From Halobacteriales archaeon QS_1_68_20 (lineage in GTDB: Archaea > Halobacteriota > Halobacteria > Halobacteriales > PXRE01), in NCBI GenBank assembly GCA_003021085.1, contig PXRE01000002.1:1-35231 (forward strand): a stretch of DNA of 35,231 nucleotides. Reading direction: 5' to 3'. Under the pieces are notes generated by a model that was not told the DNA's origin, did not search any database, and was given only the letters and a program-made list of their open reading frames with translations. Positions 22,976 to 30,776 of this stretch are shown here, piece by piece. The position numbers and the translations under genes were made by a program. Every line of letters starts with the position of its first letter. Positions within the stretch are counted from its first letter, which is position 1.

Positions 22976-24697
22976 GTGATCGGAGAACCAGCGGCGGTCT
23001 GGTGGGCCCTCCTGTTAGCCGTCGGCCTCGGATACCTGATCGTCGCCTATCGGTCCCTGGCCGTCTGGGACGAGCCAGGCGGTGAACTGTTCAGCGGCCT
23101 GGGGTTGGCCATCGGACTCGGCGCGTTGGTCGGAGCGGCCGGACTCCAGCTCGGGGACACCCACCAGTGGAGCTTGCTGTCGATCTTCTCGGAGACGTCC
23201 GTCCTCCTGTTGCCGGTGCTGTGGGCCGGGTTCGCCGCCCGTCGGGCGGGGGCGAACTGGCTGACCCGGCGCCGCGCGAGTCTCCTGACCGCGGGCATCG
23301 TCCTCGCCACGATCGAGTTCCGCGTCGCTGGCGCACTGGTACGGGGGACGCCGGAGTCGGCCCAGACGTTCAACCTCGAACTCGTCCTGGCGGTCACCGT
23401 CCCGATGATGATCACCTACCTCTTCAGCAGTTCGCTGATCGTGGTGGGTGTGGCGCTACTCGTCAAACAGACCCTGGAGTACGAACACCTCCCAGGTACC
23501 CCCGTCGCGGCCGTCGCCGTCGGGGTGTTGGGGCCGTGGGTGAGCACCTGGCTCGCCAAACAGGTGGCCGAGATGTTCGACCCGACGAACGCGCTGATCG
23601 TGATGACGATGGGATACGGCGTCGGCTTCGTCGGGTTCGCGCTGTCGTACGAGCGCTACGGCCTGTTCGCGGAATCGGCCGCGGCCGGCACCGTCGGGCG
23701 CAATCGGGTGATCGCGACGATGGACGACACCGTCATCGTGGTGGACGACGAACGTCGCGTCCTCGACATCAATCCCGCAGCGACGGAGCTGTTCGAGGTG
23801 TCGGTCGACGACGTGGCCGGTCGACCGATCGAGGCGGTCGTCGACGATGACCTCTCGGCGTTGCGCTCCTCGGACGTGGTCGACCTCGTCACCGGCATCG
23901 GGCCACGGGAGTTCGAGCCGACCGTCTCGACGGTGACCGGCCCAGACGGCGACCACCTCGGCTACTCCGTCGTCCTGCGAGACGTCACCGAGCGTCGCAA
24001 CCGCGAGCAACGGTTGTCGGTCCTCAACCGCGTCCTCCGGCACAACCTCCGCAACGAGATGAGCATCGTCTCGGGGTACGCCGACATGCTCGTCGACCGG
24101 GGCGACAAAGCCGTCAACGACGAGATCGCCGACGAGATCGCCGTCACGGCCAACGAACTGGTCGAACTCGGGGAGAAGGCCCGGGTGGTCGAGGAACTGA
24201 TGGCCGAACCGCCGACGACCTCGGAGGAGACCGCGATCCGGGTGGTCGCCAGCGAGGTCGTCGAGGAGATCGAGGAGCAATCCCCCGACTGCGAGTTCGA
24301 CGTCCAGATCCCGGGCGACCTGACGGTCGGCGCGAACCCCCGCGTGCTGCGACCGATCGTCGCCAACCTGATCGAGAACGCGGTCGAACACAACGACGCG
24401 GCCGACCCAAGAGTCGAGATCCGGGCCACCCGCGAACCCGGCGCCGAGACCGTCAGCCTGACCGTCGTCGACAACGGACCCGGCATCCCCGACCAGGAGC
24501 GGGAGGTACTGGAGTCCGGCGACGTCACGCCGCTGGAACACGGAAGCGGCCTGGGTCTGTGGGTTTCGAAGTGGGGGGCAAAGCGACTTGGCGGCACCCT
24601 CTCGCTGGCGGCCGCGGAACCGCGCGGAACCGTGGCGACGCTCCGGGTCCCCGAGTCGTTACCACCGAGCGCACAGGCTTCGCTGGCCACGAGTTGA
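22976..24697 (+). CDS. Membrane sensor histidine kinase (7TM-type N-terminus, PAS, HisKA, HATPase)
   Basis: 573 residues. About seven hydrophobic segments fill residues 8-228, like the N-terminal 7TM region of archaeal histidine kinases. A PAS domain follows (about 240-338). The phosphoacceptor is His356 in VLRHNLRNEMS. The ATPase N box is NLIENAVEHND, with DNGPGIP and HGSGLGLWVSK as G boxes. The start is a GTG at 22976: the nearby ATG at 22954 is out of frame, and a TATA-like gaaattaa lies 23-30 nt upstream. No response regulator is adjacent, so it is an orphan kinase. The signal is unknown. Confidence 0.88.
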   Translation: MIGEPAAVWWALLLAVGLGYLIVAYRSLAVWDEPGGELFSGLGLAIGLGALVGAAGLQLGDTHQWSLLSIFSETSVLLLPVLWAGFAARRAGANWLTRRRASLLTAGIVLATIEFRVAGALVRGTPESAQTFNLELVLAVTVPMMITYLFSSSLIVVGVALLVKQTLEYEHLPGTPVAAVAVGVLGPWVSTWLAKQVAEMFDPTNALIVMTMGYGVGFVGFALSYERYGLFAESAAAGTVGRNRVIATMDDTVIVVDDERRVLDINPAATELFEVSVDDVAGRPIEAVVDDDLSALRSSDVVDLVTGIGPREFEPTVSTVTGPDGDHLGYSVVLRDVTERRNREQRLSVLNRVLRHNLRNEMSIVSGYADMLVDRGDKAVNDEIADEIAVTANELVELGEKARVVEELMAEPPTTSEETAIRVVASEVVEEIEEQSPDCEFDVQIPGDLTVGANPRVLRPIVANLIENAVEHNDAADPRVEIRATREPGAETVSLTVVDNGPGIPDQEREVLESGDVTPLEHGSGLGLWVSKWGAKRLGGTLSLAAAEPRGTVATLRVPESLPPSAQASLATS

Positions 24698-24791
24698 CCA
24701 CGGAACGGCGGCGTTTCTCGAACAAATCCCACGCTACCCCGGAGAACGGTAAGGCCGGTTTATCGGCCAATCGCGGGACGGGAGAAACGCG

Positions 24792-25886
24792 ATGCTCCGT
24801 AGTTCGACAGTCGCAGTCGTCCTCTTCGCGGCCGCCGTCGTCGGCGCGGGAGCGTTCGTCGGCGGCCTCCCGTCGTCCCCATCCGCGGAGGCGGCGGCCG
24901 ACGCCCCCGACGCCACCGGCGAACCGCGGCAACAGGAGGCGACCTGCGACTACGGGACCCTGTACAACGAAACGATCAACGGCGTCGTCCAGGTGCGGAC
25001 CGGCAGCGGCCTCGGATCCGGATTCGTCTACCAGCAGGAAAACAACACGAGCTACGTAATCACGAACCAGCACGTCGTCGGCGAGCGGTCGACGGTGCTC
25101 GTGGAGTTCAGCCAGGGCGACTCCGTCCCGGGGACGGTCCTGGGCACGACCGAACTCGTCGACCTGGCGGTGATCCGGGTCGACTCGACGCCAGGGTACG
25201 CCCAGGCCCTGTCGTTCCCGGAGGACGACCCCCGACCCGGCGAGCGGGTCGCGGCCATCGGCAGTCCCTTCGGTCCGGAGGGGACGGTCACGTCCGGCAT
25301 CGTCAGCGGCGTGGGCCGCGAGATGCCGACCGACCAGGGCGTCAACACTCCCAGCGCCATCCAGACGGACGCGCCGATCAATCCCGGTAACAGTGGCGGT
25401 CCACTGGTGCGCTGTGCGGACGGCGCAGTCCTGGGCGTCAACCAGGCCGTCGACGTCAACGGGCTGGTCGCCAACGGGAGCGACCCGAACGTCACCCAGG
25501 GTCTGATGGTCGTGCGGACCGCCGAAGGGTCGCCTGCGGCCGAGGCCCTCCAGGGGGCGACCGGGTTCGAGAACGTCTCCGGGTTCCGGGTGCCCGTCGG
25601 CGGTGACGTCGTCGTGGCCGTCGACGGGATGGCCGTGAACGACACGCAGGACCTCCAGTCGTACCTCCTGACGGAGACCCGGCCGGGCGACACCGCCGAA
25701 CTGACCGTCGTCAGGAAGGGGTCCGAGACGACCGTGAACGTCACCGTGGGCGAGCGACCGGACTCCCCCGGCGACGCACGGGTCGACTACTCGTCCAGCG
25801 ACCGCACCATGACGACGTCTTCGACCTCCTGGTCGGCGAGTTCGACGGTGCGCTCCTCGTGGACGGCGAACCCGCGGGCCTCGTAG
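24792..25886 (+). CDS. HtrA/DegP-like S1C serine protease with PDZ domain, exported or anchored
   Basis: 364 residues. An N-terminal hydrophobic segment (5-25) is followed by a low-complexity linker and the protease domain, with His94 (TNQHVV), Asp124 (ELVDLAVI) and Ser201 (NPGNSGGPLV). A PDZ-like region follows at about 236-320. Between Val220 and Val239 the usual stretch with FAIP and the last protease strands (about 40-45 residues) seems to be missing. Cys52 and Cys208 might form a disulfide. Residues 333-364 are a Ser/Thr-rich tail read antisense through the end of the GNAT gene, so the original stop may be lost. A TATA-like box lies at 24758-24766. Confidence 0.82.
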   Translation: MLRSSTVAVVLFAAAVVGAGAFVGGLPSSPSAEAAADAPDATGEPRQQEATCDYGTLYNETINGVVQVRTGSGLGSGFVYQQENNTSYVITNQHVVGERSTVLVEFSQGDSVPGTVLGTTELVDLAVIRVDSTPGYAQALSFPEDDPRPGERVAAIGSPFGPEGTVTSGIVSGVGREMPTDQGVNTPSAIQTDAPINPGNSGGPLVRCADGAVLGVNQAVDVNGLVANGSDPNVTQGLMVVRTAEGSPAAEALQGATGFENVSGFRVPVGGDVVVAVDGMAVNDTQDLQSYLLTETRPGDTAELTVVRKGSETTVNVTVGERPDSPGDARVDYSSSDRTMTTSSTSWSASSTVRSSWTANPRAS

Positions 25887-26287
25887 AACGAGCGCCCCAC
25901 CTCGTTGTCCGCGAGGACGGCGAGCCAGACGGACTCGCTGTCGGCCTCCCGGAGGGCCTCGAACAACCGTTCCAGTAGCGCGGTCCCGTGGCCCTCGCCC
26001 CAGCGGTCCGGGTGGACGTAGATCCGACTGACGACGGCGTCCGCCGGGCCGCCCTCGGTCGGGCCGCCCGATGCGAACCCGACGAGGTCGCCGTCAGCCA
26101 CGGCGACGAACATCGGGCGGTCGTCGCGCTCTATGGACTCCCGGAGGCCGGCGACGTCGTACCACTGGTCGATCAGGTCGTCGACGGCGTCCGCGCCGAG
26201 GACTTGGTCGTGGGCCGCGTGCCAGGACGCCCGCGCCACTCGCTGGACCGCTGGCGCGTCGTCCGGCGTCGCCGTTCGCAGTGTCAT
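25787..26287 (-). CDS. GNAT-family N-acetyltransferase
   Basis: 166 residues with the GNAT acetyl-CoA motif RIYVHPDRWGEGHGTALLERL, preceded by GDLVGFASGG and followed by WLAVLADNEVGRSFYEARGFAVHEE. It transfers an acetyl group to an amine of a small molecule or protein; the acceptor is unknown. The start is the ATG at 26287. Its last 100 bp overlap the 3' end of the HtrA-like gene tail to tail, an unusual arrangement that argues the protease tail is the artefact rather than this gene. Confidence 0.87.
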   Translation of the reverse strand: MTLRTATPDDAPAVQRVARASWHAAHDQVLGADAVDDLIDQWYDVAGLRESIERDDRPMFVAVADGDLVGFASGGPTEGGPADAVVSRIYVHPDRWGEGHGTALLERLFEALREADSESVWLAVLADNEVGRSFYEARGFAVHEERTVELADQEVEDVVMVRSLDE

Positions 26288-26351
26288 CGGCGGAACGTCG
26301 TCGGCCGGGACCGAAAGCGTTGCCCGATCCTCACCAGCGGATTTCGATTCG

Positions 26352-26380
26352 ATATCTGGTCAACTATGTGCTCCAGATAT
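26352..26380. repeat. Inverted repeat in AT-rich region upstream of arsR
   Basis: atatctgg (26352-26359) and ccagatat (26373-26380) are perfect 8-bp inverted arms 13 nt apart. They lie in the AT-rich stretch between the GNAT and arsR genes and may be a regulator site or a terminator. Confidence 0.4.
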
Positions 26381-26435
26381 ACACCTTCTACATAGATTAT
26401 ATAGCAATATCCGGGGTTATAGTCGGAACACCGTC

Positions 26436-26451
26436 CGTTTCGATCGAAACG
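26436..26451. promoter_or_regulatory. 16-bp palindrome next to arsR TATA box (operator candidate)
   Basis: cgtttcgatcgaaacg is a perfect palindrome abutting the TATA-like gattaatt (26451-26458), which lies 24-31 nt before the arsR ATG at 26482. The position suits an ArsR-type dimer that blocks promoter access until arsenite binds. Confidence 0.6.
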
Positions 26452-26481
26452 ATTAATTGAGTGACCGTTCAACCACAGACG

Positions 26482-26880
26482 ATGACAGAGGCGACCGAAC
26501 GGCTCCGGCGGTACCTCGACGACGAACTCGAGGAGTGCCGGGGCGAGGACGTCGACCGGCGGCTAGACGAGTTGAGCGCGCTGGAGGCCGCGCTCGGGAC
26601 CGAGCAGGCGAACGCCGAACTGGACGTGCTGTCGGCGCTGGCCAGCGAGACGCGGTACGCGCTCGTCCGGACGCTGGTCGCGGCGCAGGGCGAACTCTGC
26701 GTGTGCGAACTCAACGCCGTCGTGGACGTGACCGAGAGCGGCCTCAGCCACGCGCTGTCGAAACTGGTGGACGCGGGGCTGGTCACCGACCGGAAGGACG
26801 GCCGCTGGAAGAAGTACCGGGCGACCAACCGGGCCGTCGCCCTTGTGACGGTCCTCGAAGGGAGCGTCAACGATGAGTAA
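26482..26880 (+). CDS. arsR: ArsR-family metalloregulator
   Basis: 132 residues. A winged helix (about 50-125) follows an acidic, helical extension of some 45 residues. The metal-sensing site is the CVCEL motif, just before the recognition helix VTESGLSHALSKLVDAGLV. It should repress the operon and release DNA when arsenite or antimonite binds. I choose the ATG at 26482 over the GTG at 26461 because of the TATA-box spacing. The last 8 nt overlap the start of acr3, so the genes are tightly coupled. Confidence 0.87.
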   Translation: MTEATERLRRYLDDELEECRGEDVDRRLDELSALEAALGTEQANAELDVLSALASETRYALVRTLVAAQGELCVCELNAVVDVTESGLSHALSKLVDAGLVTDRKDGRWKKYRATNRAVALVTVLEGSVNDE

Positions 26881-28039
26881 CGTCGATCACGGCCACGACC
26901 ACGGGCCGCATTGCGACTGCGAGTCCTGCGGCGACCCGCGCTCGATGAATTTCCTCGACAAGTACCTCACCGTCTGGATCTTTACGGCGATGGCCGCTGG
27001 CGTAGGCCTGGGATCGGTCGCGCCGTCGGTGACCGGACCGATCCGGGAGTTCCACCTCGTCGAGGTTGGCCTGATCCTGATGATGTTCCCGCCGCTGGCG
27101 AAGGCGGACTACTCCCGGCTCCCGACCGTCTTCAGCAACTGGCGCGTGCTCGGGTTGAGCCTCATCCAGAACTGGCTGATCGGCCCGACGCTGATGTTCG
27201 CGCTGGCCGTGATCTTCTTCGGCGGCGTCGTTCCCGGCCTCCCGGCCCGGCCGGAGTACTTCCTCGGCCTCGTGTTCATCGGCATGGCTCGCTGTATCGC
27301 CATGGTACTGGTCTGGAACGAACTGGCCGAGGGGTCGACGGAGTACGTGACGGGGCTGGTCGCGTTCAACAGTCTGTTCCAGATCCTCACCTACGGGGCG
27401 TACGTCTGGTTCTTCGGCCTGGTCGTGCCGCCCCTGCTCGGTCTGGACGCCCTGACCGCCGGGATCACGACCTTCGACGTGTCGCCGGTGCAGGTGTTCG
27501 AGGCCATCGCCGTCTTCCTCGGCATCCCGTTCGCCGCGGGCGTCCTCACGCGATACGTCGGCACGCGGACGAAGGGCGAGACCTGGTATGACGAGGAGTT
27601 CGTCCCGAAGATCGATCCGCTGACGCTGGTCGCCCTGCTGTTCACCGTCGTCGTCATGTTCGCGACCCAGGGCGAGACGATCCTCGCCTCGCCGGGCGAC
27701 GTCCTGCTGATCGCGGTGCCGCTGACGGTCTACTTCGTCGTGATGTTCCTCGTCAGCTTCGGGATGGGCCGGGGCATCGGCGCGGACTACTCCACGACCA
27801 CGGCAATCGGCTTCACCGCCGCCTCGAACAACTTCGAACTCGCCATCGCCGTCTCGGTCGCGGTGTTCGGCGTCGGGTCCGGCGTCGCCTTCGCCACCGT
27901 CGTCGGCCCGTTGATCGAGGTCCCCGTATTGCTGGCGCTGGTCAACGTCGCGTTACTGTTCCAGCGGCGCTTCGACTGGGACGGCTTCGATACCGGGCGT
28001 CTCGACGCCGCCACCCCCGAATCCACCACCGACGACTGA
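26873..28039 (+). CDS. acr3: ACR3-family arsenite efflux permease
   Basis: 388 residues with about ten membrane segments. The conserved Cys lies in FIGMARCIAMVLVWNELA, and the FTAASNNFELAIAVSVAVFG helix is typical of ACR3. It exports arsenite, and perhaps antimonite, across the cell membrane using the proton or ion gradient. Before the first helix there is an unusual His/Cys-rich tail, HGHDHGPHCDCESC (His6, 8, 10, 13; Cys14, 16, 19). This could bind arsenite or zinc and feed the pump. The ATG at 26873 overlaps arsR by 8 nt; arsC follows after 4 nt. Confidence 0.9.
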   Translation: MSNVDHGHDHGPHCDCESCGDPRSMNFLDKYLTVWIFTAMAAGVGLGSVAPSVTGPIREFHLVEVGLILMMFPPLAKADYSRLPTVFSNWRVLGLSLIQNWLIGPTLMFALAVIFFGGVVPGLPARPEYFLGLVFIGMARCIAMVLVWNELAEGSTEYVTGLVAFNSLFQILTYGAYVWFFGLVVPPLLGLDALTAGITTFDVSPVQVFEAIAVFLGIPFAAGVLTRYVGTRTKGETWYDEEFVPKIDPLTLVALLFTVVVMFATQGETILASPGDVLLIAVPLTVYFVVMFLVSFGMGRGIGADYSTTTAIGFTAASNNFELAIAVSVAVFGVGSGVAFATVVGPLIEVPVLLALVNVALLFQRRFDWDGFDTGRLDAATPESTTDD

Positions 28040-28043
28040 CGCC

Positions 28044-28496
28044 ATGACTTCGACCACCGGCACCACCGACTCGATCCGCATCGCCTTCGTGTGCGTCCGC
28101 AACGCCGGCCGCTCCCAGATGGCCGCCGCGTTCGCCGAGCGCGAACGTGCAGACCGAGACCTCGAAGAGGACGTCGAAATCCTGACCGGCGGGACGCGCC
28201 CGGCCGACGAGGTCCACCCGGAGGTCGTCGACGCGATGGCCGAGGAAGGCATGGACCTCTCCGACCGGACCCCCCGGGAGATCACGGACGACGAACTCCG
28301 GACGTTCGACTACGTGGCCACGATGGGGTGTTCGACGCTCGATCTGGGCGCCCCCGACGGCGTCGACGTGCGCGACTGGGCGCTGGCGGACCCAGGCGGG
28401 AAGGACCTCGAACGGGTACGTGAAATCCGAAACGAGGTCGAAGCGCTCGTCGCGGCGACGTTCGACGACGTGGAAGACGACCTCCGGAGTGACTGA
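28044..28496 (+). CDS. arsC: Arsenate reductase, low-molecular-weight phosphatase type
   Basis: 150 residues. The P-loop CVRNAGR (Cys17 to Arg23) is the Cx5R motif of the LMW tyrosine phosphatase fold. MGCSTLDLGAPDG supplies a later Cys, and WALADPGGKDLERVREIRNEVEALV completes the family pattern. It reduces arsenate to arsenite for the adjacent ACR3 pump, with thioredoxin or a similar thiol as partner. Third gene of the arsR-acr3-arsC unit, 4 nt after acr3. Confidence 0.88.
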   Translation: MTSTTGTTDSIRIAFVCVRNAGRSQMAAAFAERERADRDLEEDVEILTGGTRPADEVHPEVVDAMAEEGMDLSDRTPREITDDELRTFDYVATMGCSTLDLGAPDGVDVRDWALADPGGKDLERVREIRNEVEALVAATFDDVEDDLRSD

Positions 28497-28501
28497 GGGC
28501 C

Positions 28502-29295
28502 CTACGCCGCCCGGATGTCCCGCATCCAGTCGTTCAGTTTCTCCCGGTACTCCTCTTTCCCGGCCGGTTCCGGCAGGTCGGTCGTCTCGAACAGGTCCTC
28601 GACGAGCCGGTCCGCTCGCCGCCGGAGGTCGTCGTCCAGGGTGGCGTTTTCGTGCTCGCGTTTGGCGTCCACGAGTTCGGAGACGAGGGCCGCGTCGCCG
28701 AGCACCGCCTCCGAGAGCGTCCGGACGTCTGCCTCGATGGACTCGCTCTCCGCGACGTAGGTGGCCCCCAGAAGTCCACGAATCACGTAGAGGTACTTCT
28801 TCGCCGTCGGTTCGTGACGCCGTGGGTCTTCGCCGATGTACCGCTGGTAGTTGGTGCGGGCCATTCCGAGGTACGACTGGGGCACGTCCAGCGGGAGGTG
28901 AGACTCCACGAGCGACCGCAGCGAGTCCATCGCCCTCGGCACGTCGTCGAGGGCGACGGGTCCCTCGAAGACGACTTCGAGCACGTTGTAGTTCGCCTCG
29001 TACAGCAACGTGCCGAACTTCCTGAGTTCGTAGCTCACGAGGTCGACCTCGGCGTACGCCTCGTATCCGTCCGTGACGCCGTCCTGGTTGACGACGTACT
29101 GCTCGGCGGGCGGGTCCAGCAGCGCGTACCGGGTCCCGTCCGCGACGTGGAATCCGCGAACGTCGATGTCGCCGCCTTCCTCGCTGGGGAAGCCGTAGAG
29201 GGGCTCCCGCTGATCGCGTAGAACGCGGGGTCGGCGTCCCCTTCCTCGACCGCCTGGTCGATCACGGTCGAGACGCGCTCTTCGTCGTATTCCAT
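28502..29295 (-). pseudogene. RlaP-type nucleotidyltransferase (DNA polymerase beta superfamily), frameshifted
   Basis: The gene begins at the ATG at 29295 (MEYDEERVSTVIDQ) and reads to FYAISGS. The continuation LYGFPSEEGGDIDVRGF then appears in another frame and runs to the stop at 28502. The total of 794 nt is one short of whole codons. The break, at about 29200-29206 in a run of four C, falls inside the active-site motif (GS, then Asp-x-Asp). Family features are clear: NYQRYIGEDPRRHEPTAKKYLYV-RGLLGA as in the PF10127/COG3541 group linked to RNA repair. It is either a genuine disruption or a homopolymer sequencing error. It is convergent with arsC. Confidence 0.8.
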
Positions 29296-29420
29296 CCCAG
29301 GGTCGATCCGTGCCGTGGCGAAAGTCGTTGTGCCGGAGCGGTACCCGATGCCACACCTGTTTGCCGGCCGGGGTCGATCCGCGTTCGGGAACGTTAATGC
29401 CTATGGTGGGAGACCCTCCA

Positions 29421-30695
29421 ATGAGAATGTACGAGCGCGACTTCATGGAGGGCACCCGCGGGACGATGGCCGTCGACTGGGAGGAGCGCATCGACGTCAA
29501 GCGCATGCGCGAGCAGCGCCGCGAGCGCGCGCTCGAACGGATGCGCGAGGCGGAACTGGGGTCGATGCTCCTGATCAACGACCCCAACGTCCGGTACGTG
29601 ACGGGGCTGGCGATGACCGGTGGGAGTGGCGCGGACCACTACACCCTGCTGATGGAAGACGGGTCGACGGTCCACTGGGACACCGCCGACCACGCGAGCA
29701 ACCAGCGGTTCAACTGCCCGTGGCTGGAGGACATCCGCTATGCCTGTCCCGGCCTCGGAAACGTCCCCAGGGCTTCAGGGAGCGCGTCCGCGCGCGAGTT
29801 CCTCGTCGGCAAGATGGCCGAGACGGTCGTCGACGCGCTGGAGGAGTACGGCTACGAGAACGAACCGATGGGCATCGACGTGGCCAACGGCCGCCTCGTC
29901 TCGGCGTTCGAGGACCGCGGCGTGGACGTCCGGGCCGACGAGTGTAGCCAGGTGATGGAGGACGCCCGGAAAGTCAAGACCCGCGACGAGATCGAGTGCC
30001 TGCGCCAGGTCGCGGCCATCTGCGAGGCCGGGTTCCAGCGCATCACCGAGGAGGCCCGCCCCGGCAAGCGCGAGACGGAGGTGTGGGGTGCAGCCGTCGA
30101 GGAGCTCTGGCGCCACGGCGCCTTCGTCGGGGGCGGTTACCTCACCTCCGGACCGAACACCTGGCCGAAACATCAGGCCAACACCACCGACCGGGCGATC
30201 CGCCCCGGCGACCTGGTGTACGCCGACTTCTACAACATCGGCTACCTGGGGTACCGTTCCTGCTACTACCGCACGTTCTCCATGGGCGAACCCACCCAGG
30301 AGCAGAGAGACGCCTACGAGACCGCCGTCGACAACCTCTACGACGTGCTCGACCGGATCGAACCCGGCGCGACGACCGACGAGATCGCCCAGGGCTTCCC
30401 GGACATGGCGGGCGAGCACGCCGACTGGTACGACGCCGACGAGCACTGGCAGATGACGACCAACCACTGGGCGCACGGCCTGGGCCTCCAGTTGTACGAG
30501 GTGCCGCTGATCTGGCGGGGCCTCTCGCCGGACCACCCCATCGAGATCGAGGAGGGCATGACCATGGCCGTCGAGACCCAGGAACCCGCCGGCCGCCAGG
30601 GCGTCCGCGTCGAGGAGATGGTCGTCGTCCGGGAGGACGGCGTCGAGGTCCTGAGCCAGTGGCCGGTCGAGGAGATCACGGTCGTCGACTACTGA
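29421..30695 (+). CDS. M24-family (Xaa-Pro peptidase / creatinase-like) protein
   Basis: 424 residues with the two-domain layout of aminopeptidase P, creatinase and ectoine hydrolase. In the pita-bread domain the metal ligands would be Asp269 (YADFYN), an Asp 11-12 residues on, His352 (HWAHGLGLQLYE), Glu385 (VETQEP) and Glu399 (RVEEMVVV). The second position reads Cys281 (GYRSCYYRTF) instead of Asp. A two-metal peptidase site is therefore unlikely. A C-N hydrolase of the creatinase or ectoine-hydrolase kind fits better. The start ATG at 29421 lies 22-28 nt after the TATA-like gttaatg; upstream in-frame codons look non-coding. Confidence 0.85.
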   Translation: MRMYERDFMEGTRGTMAVDWEERIDVKRMREQRRERALERMREAELGSMLLINDPNVRYVTGLAMTGGSGADHYTLLMEDGSTVHWDTADHASNQRFNCPWLEDIRYACPGLGNVPRASGSASAREFLVGKMAETVVDALEEYGYENEPMGIDVANGRLVSAFEDRGVDVRADECSQVMEDARKVKTRDEIECLRQVAAICEAGFQRITEEARPGKRETEVWGAAVEELWRHGAFVGGGYLTSGPNTWPKHQANTTDRAIRPGDLVYADFYNIGYLGYRSCYYRTFSMGEPTQEQRDAYETAVDNLYDVLDRIEPGATTDEIAQGFPDMAGEHADWYDADEHWQMTTNHWAHGLGLQLYEVPLIWRGLSPDHPIEIEEGMTMAVETQEPAGRQGVRVEEMVVVREDGVEVLSQWPVEEITVVDY

Positions 30696-30776
30696 TCGCC
30701 ACCCGCGCGGACCGCCGGTCTGTTCGCCCGCGGACCGCCAAAAGAGTATTCTCACTCGGTGACGAGTTTCCGACGA

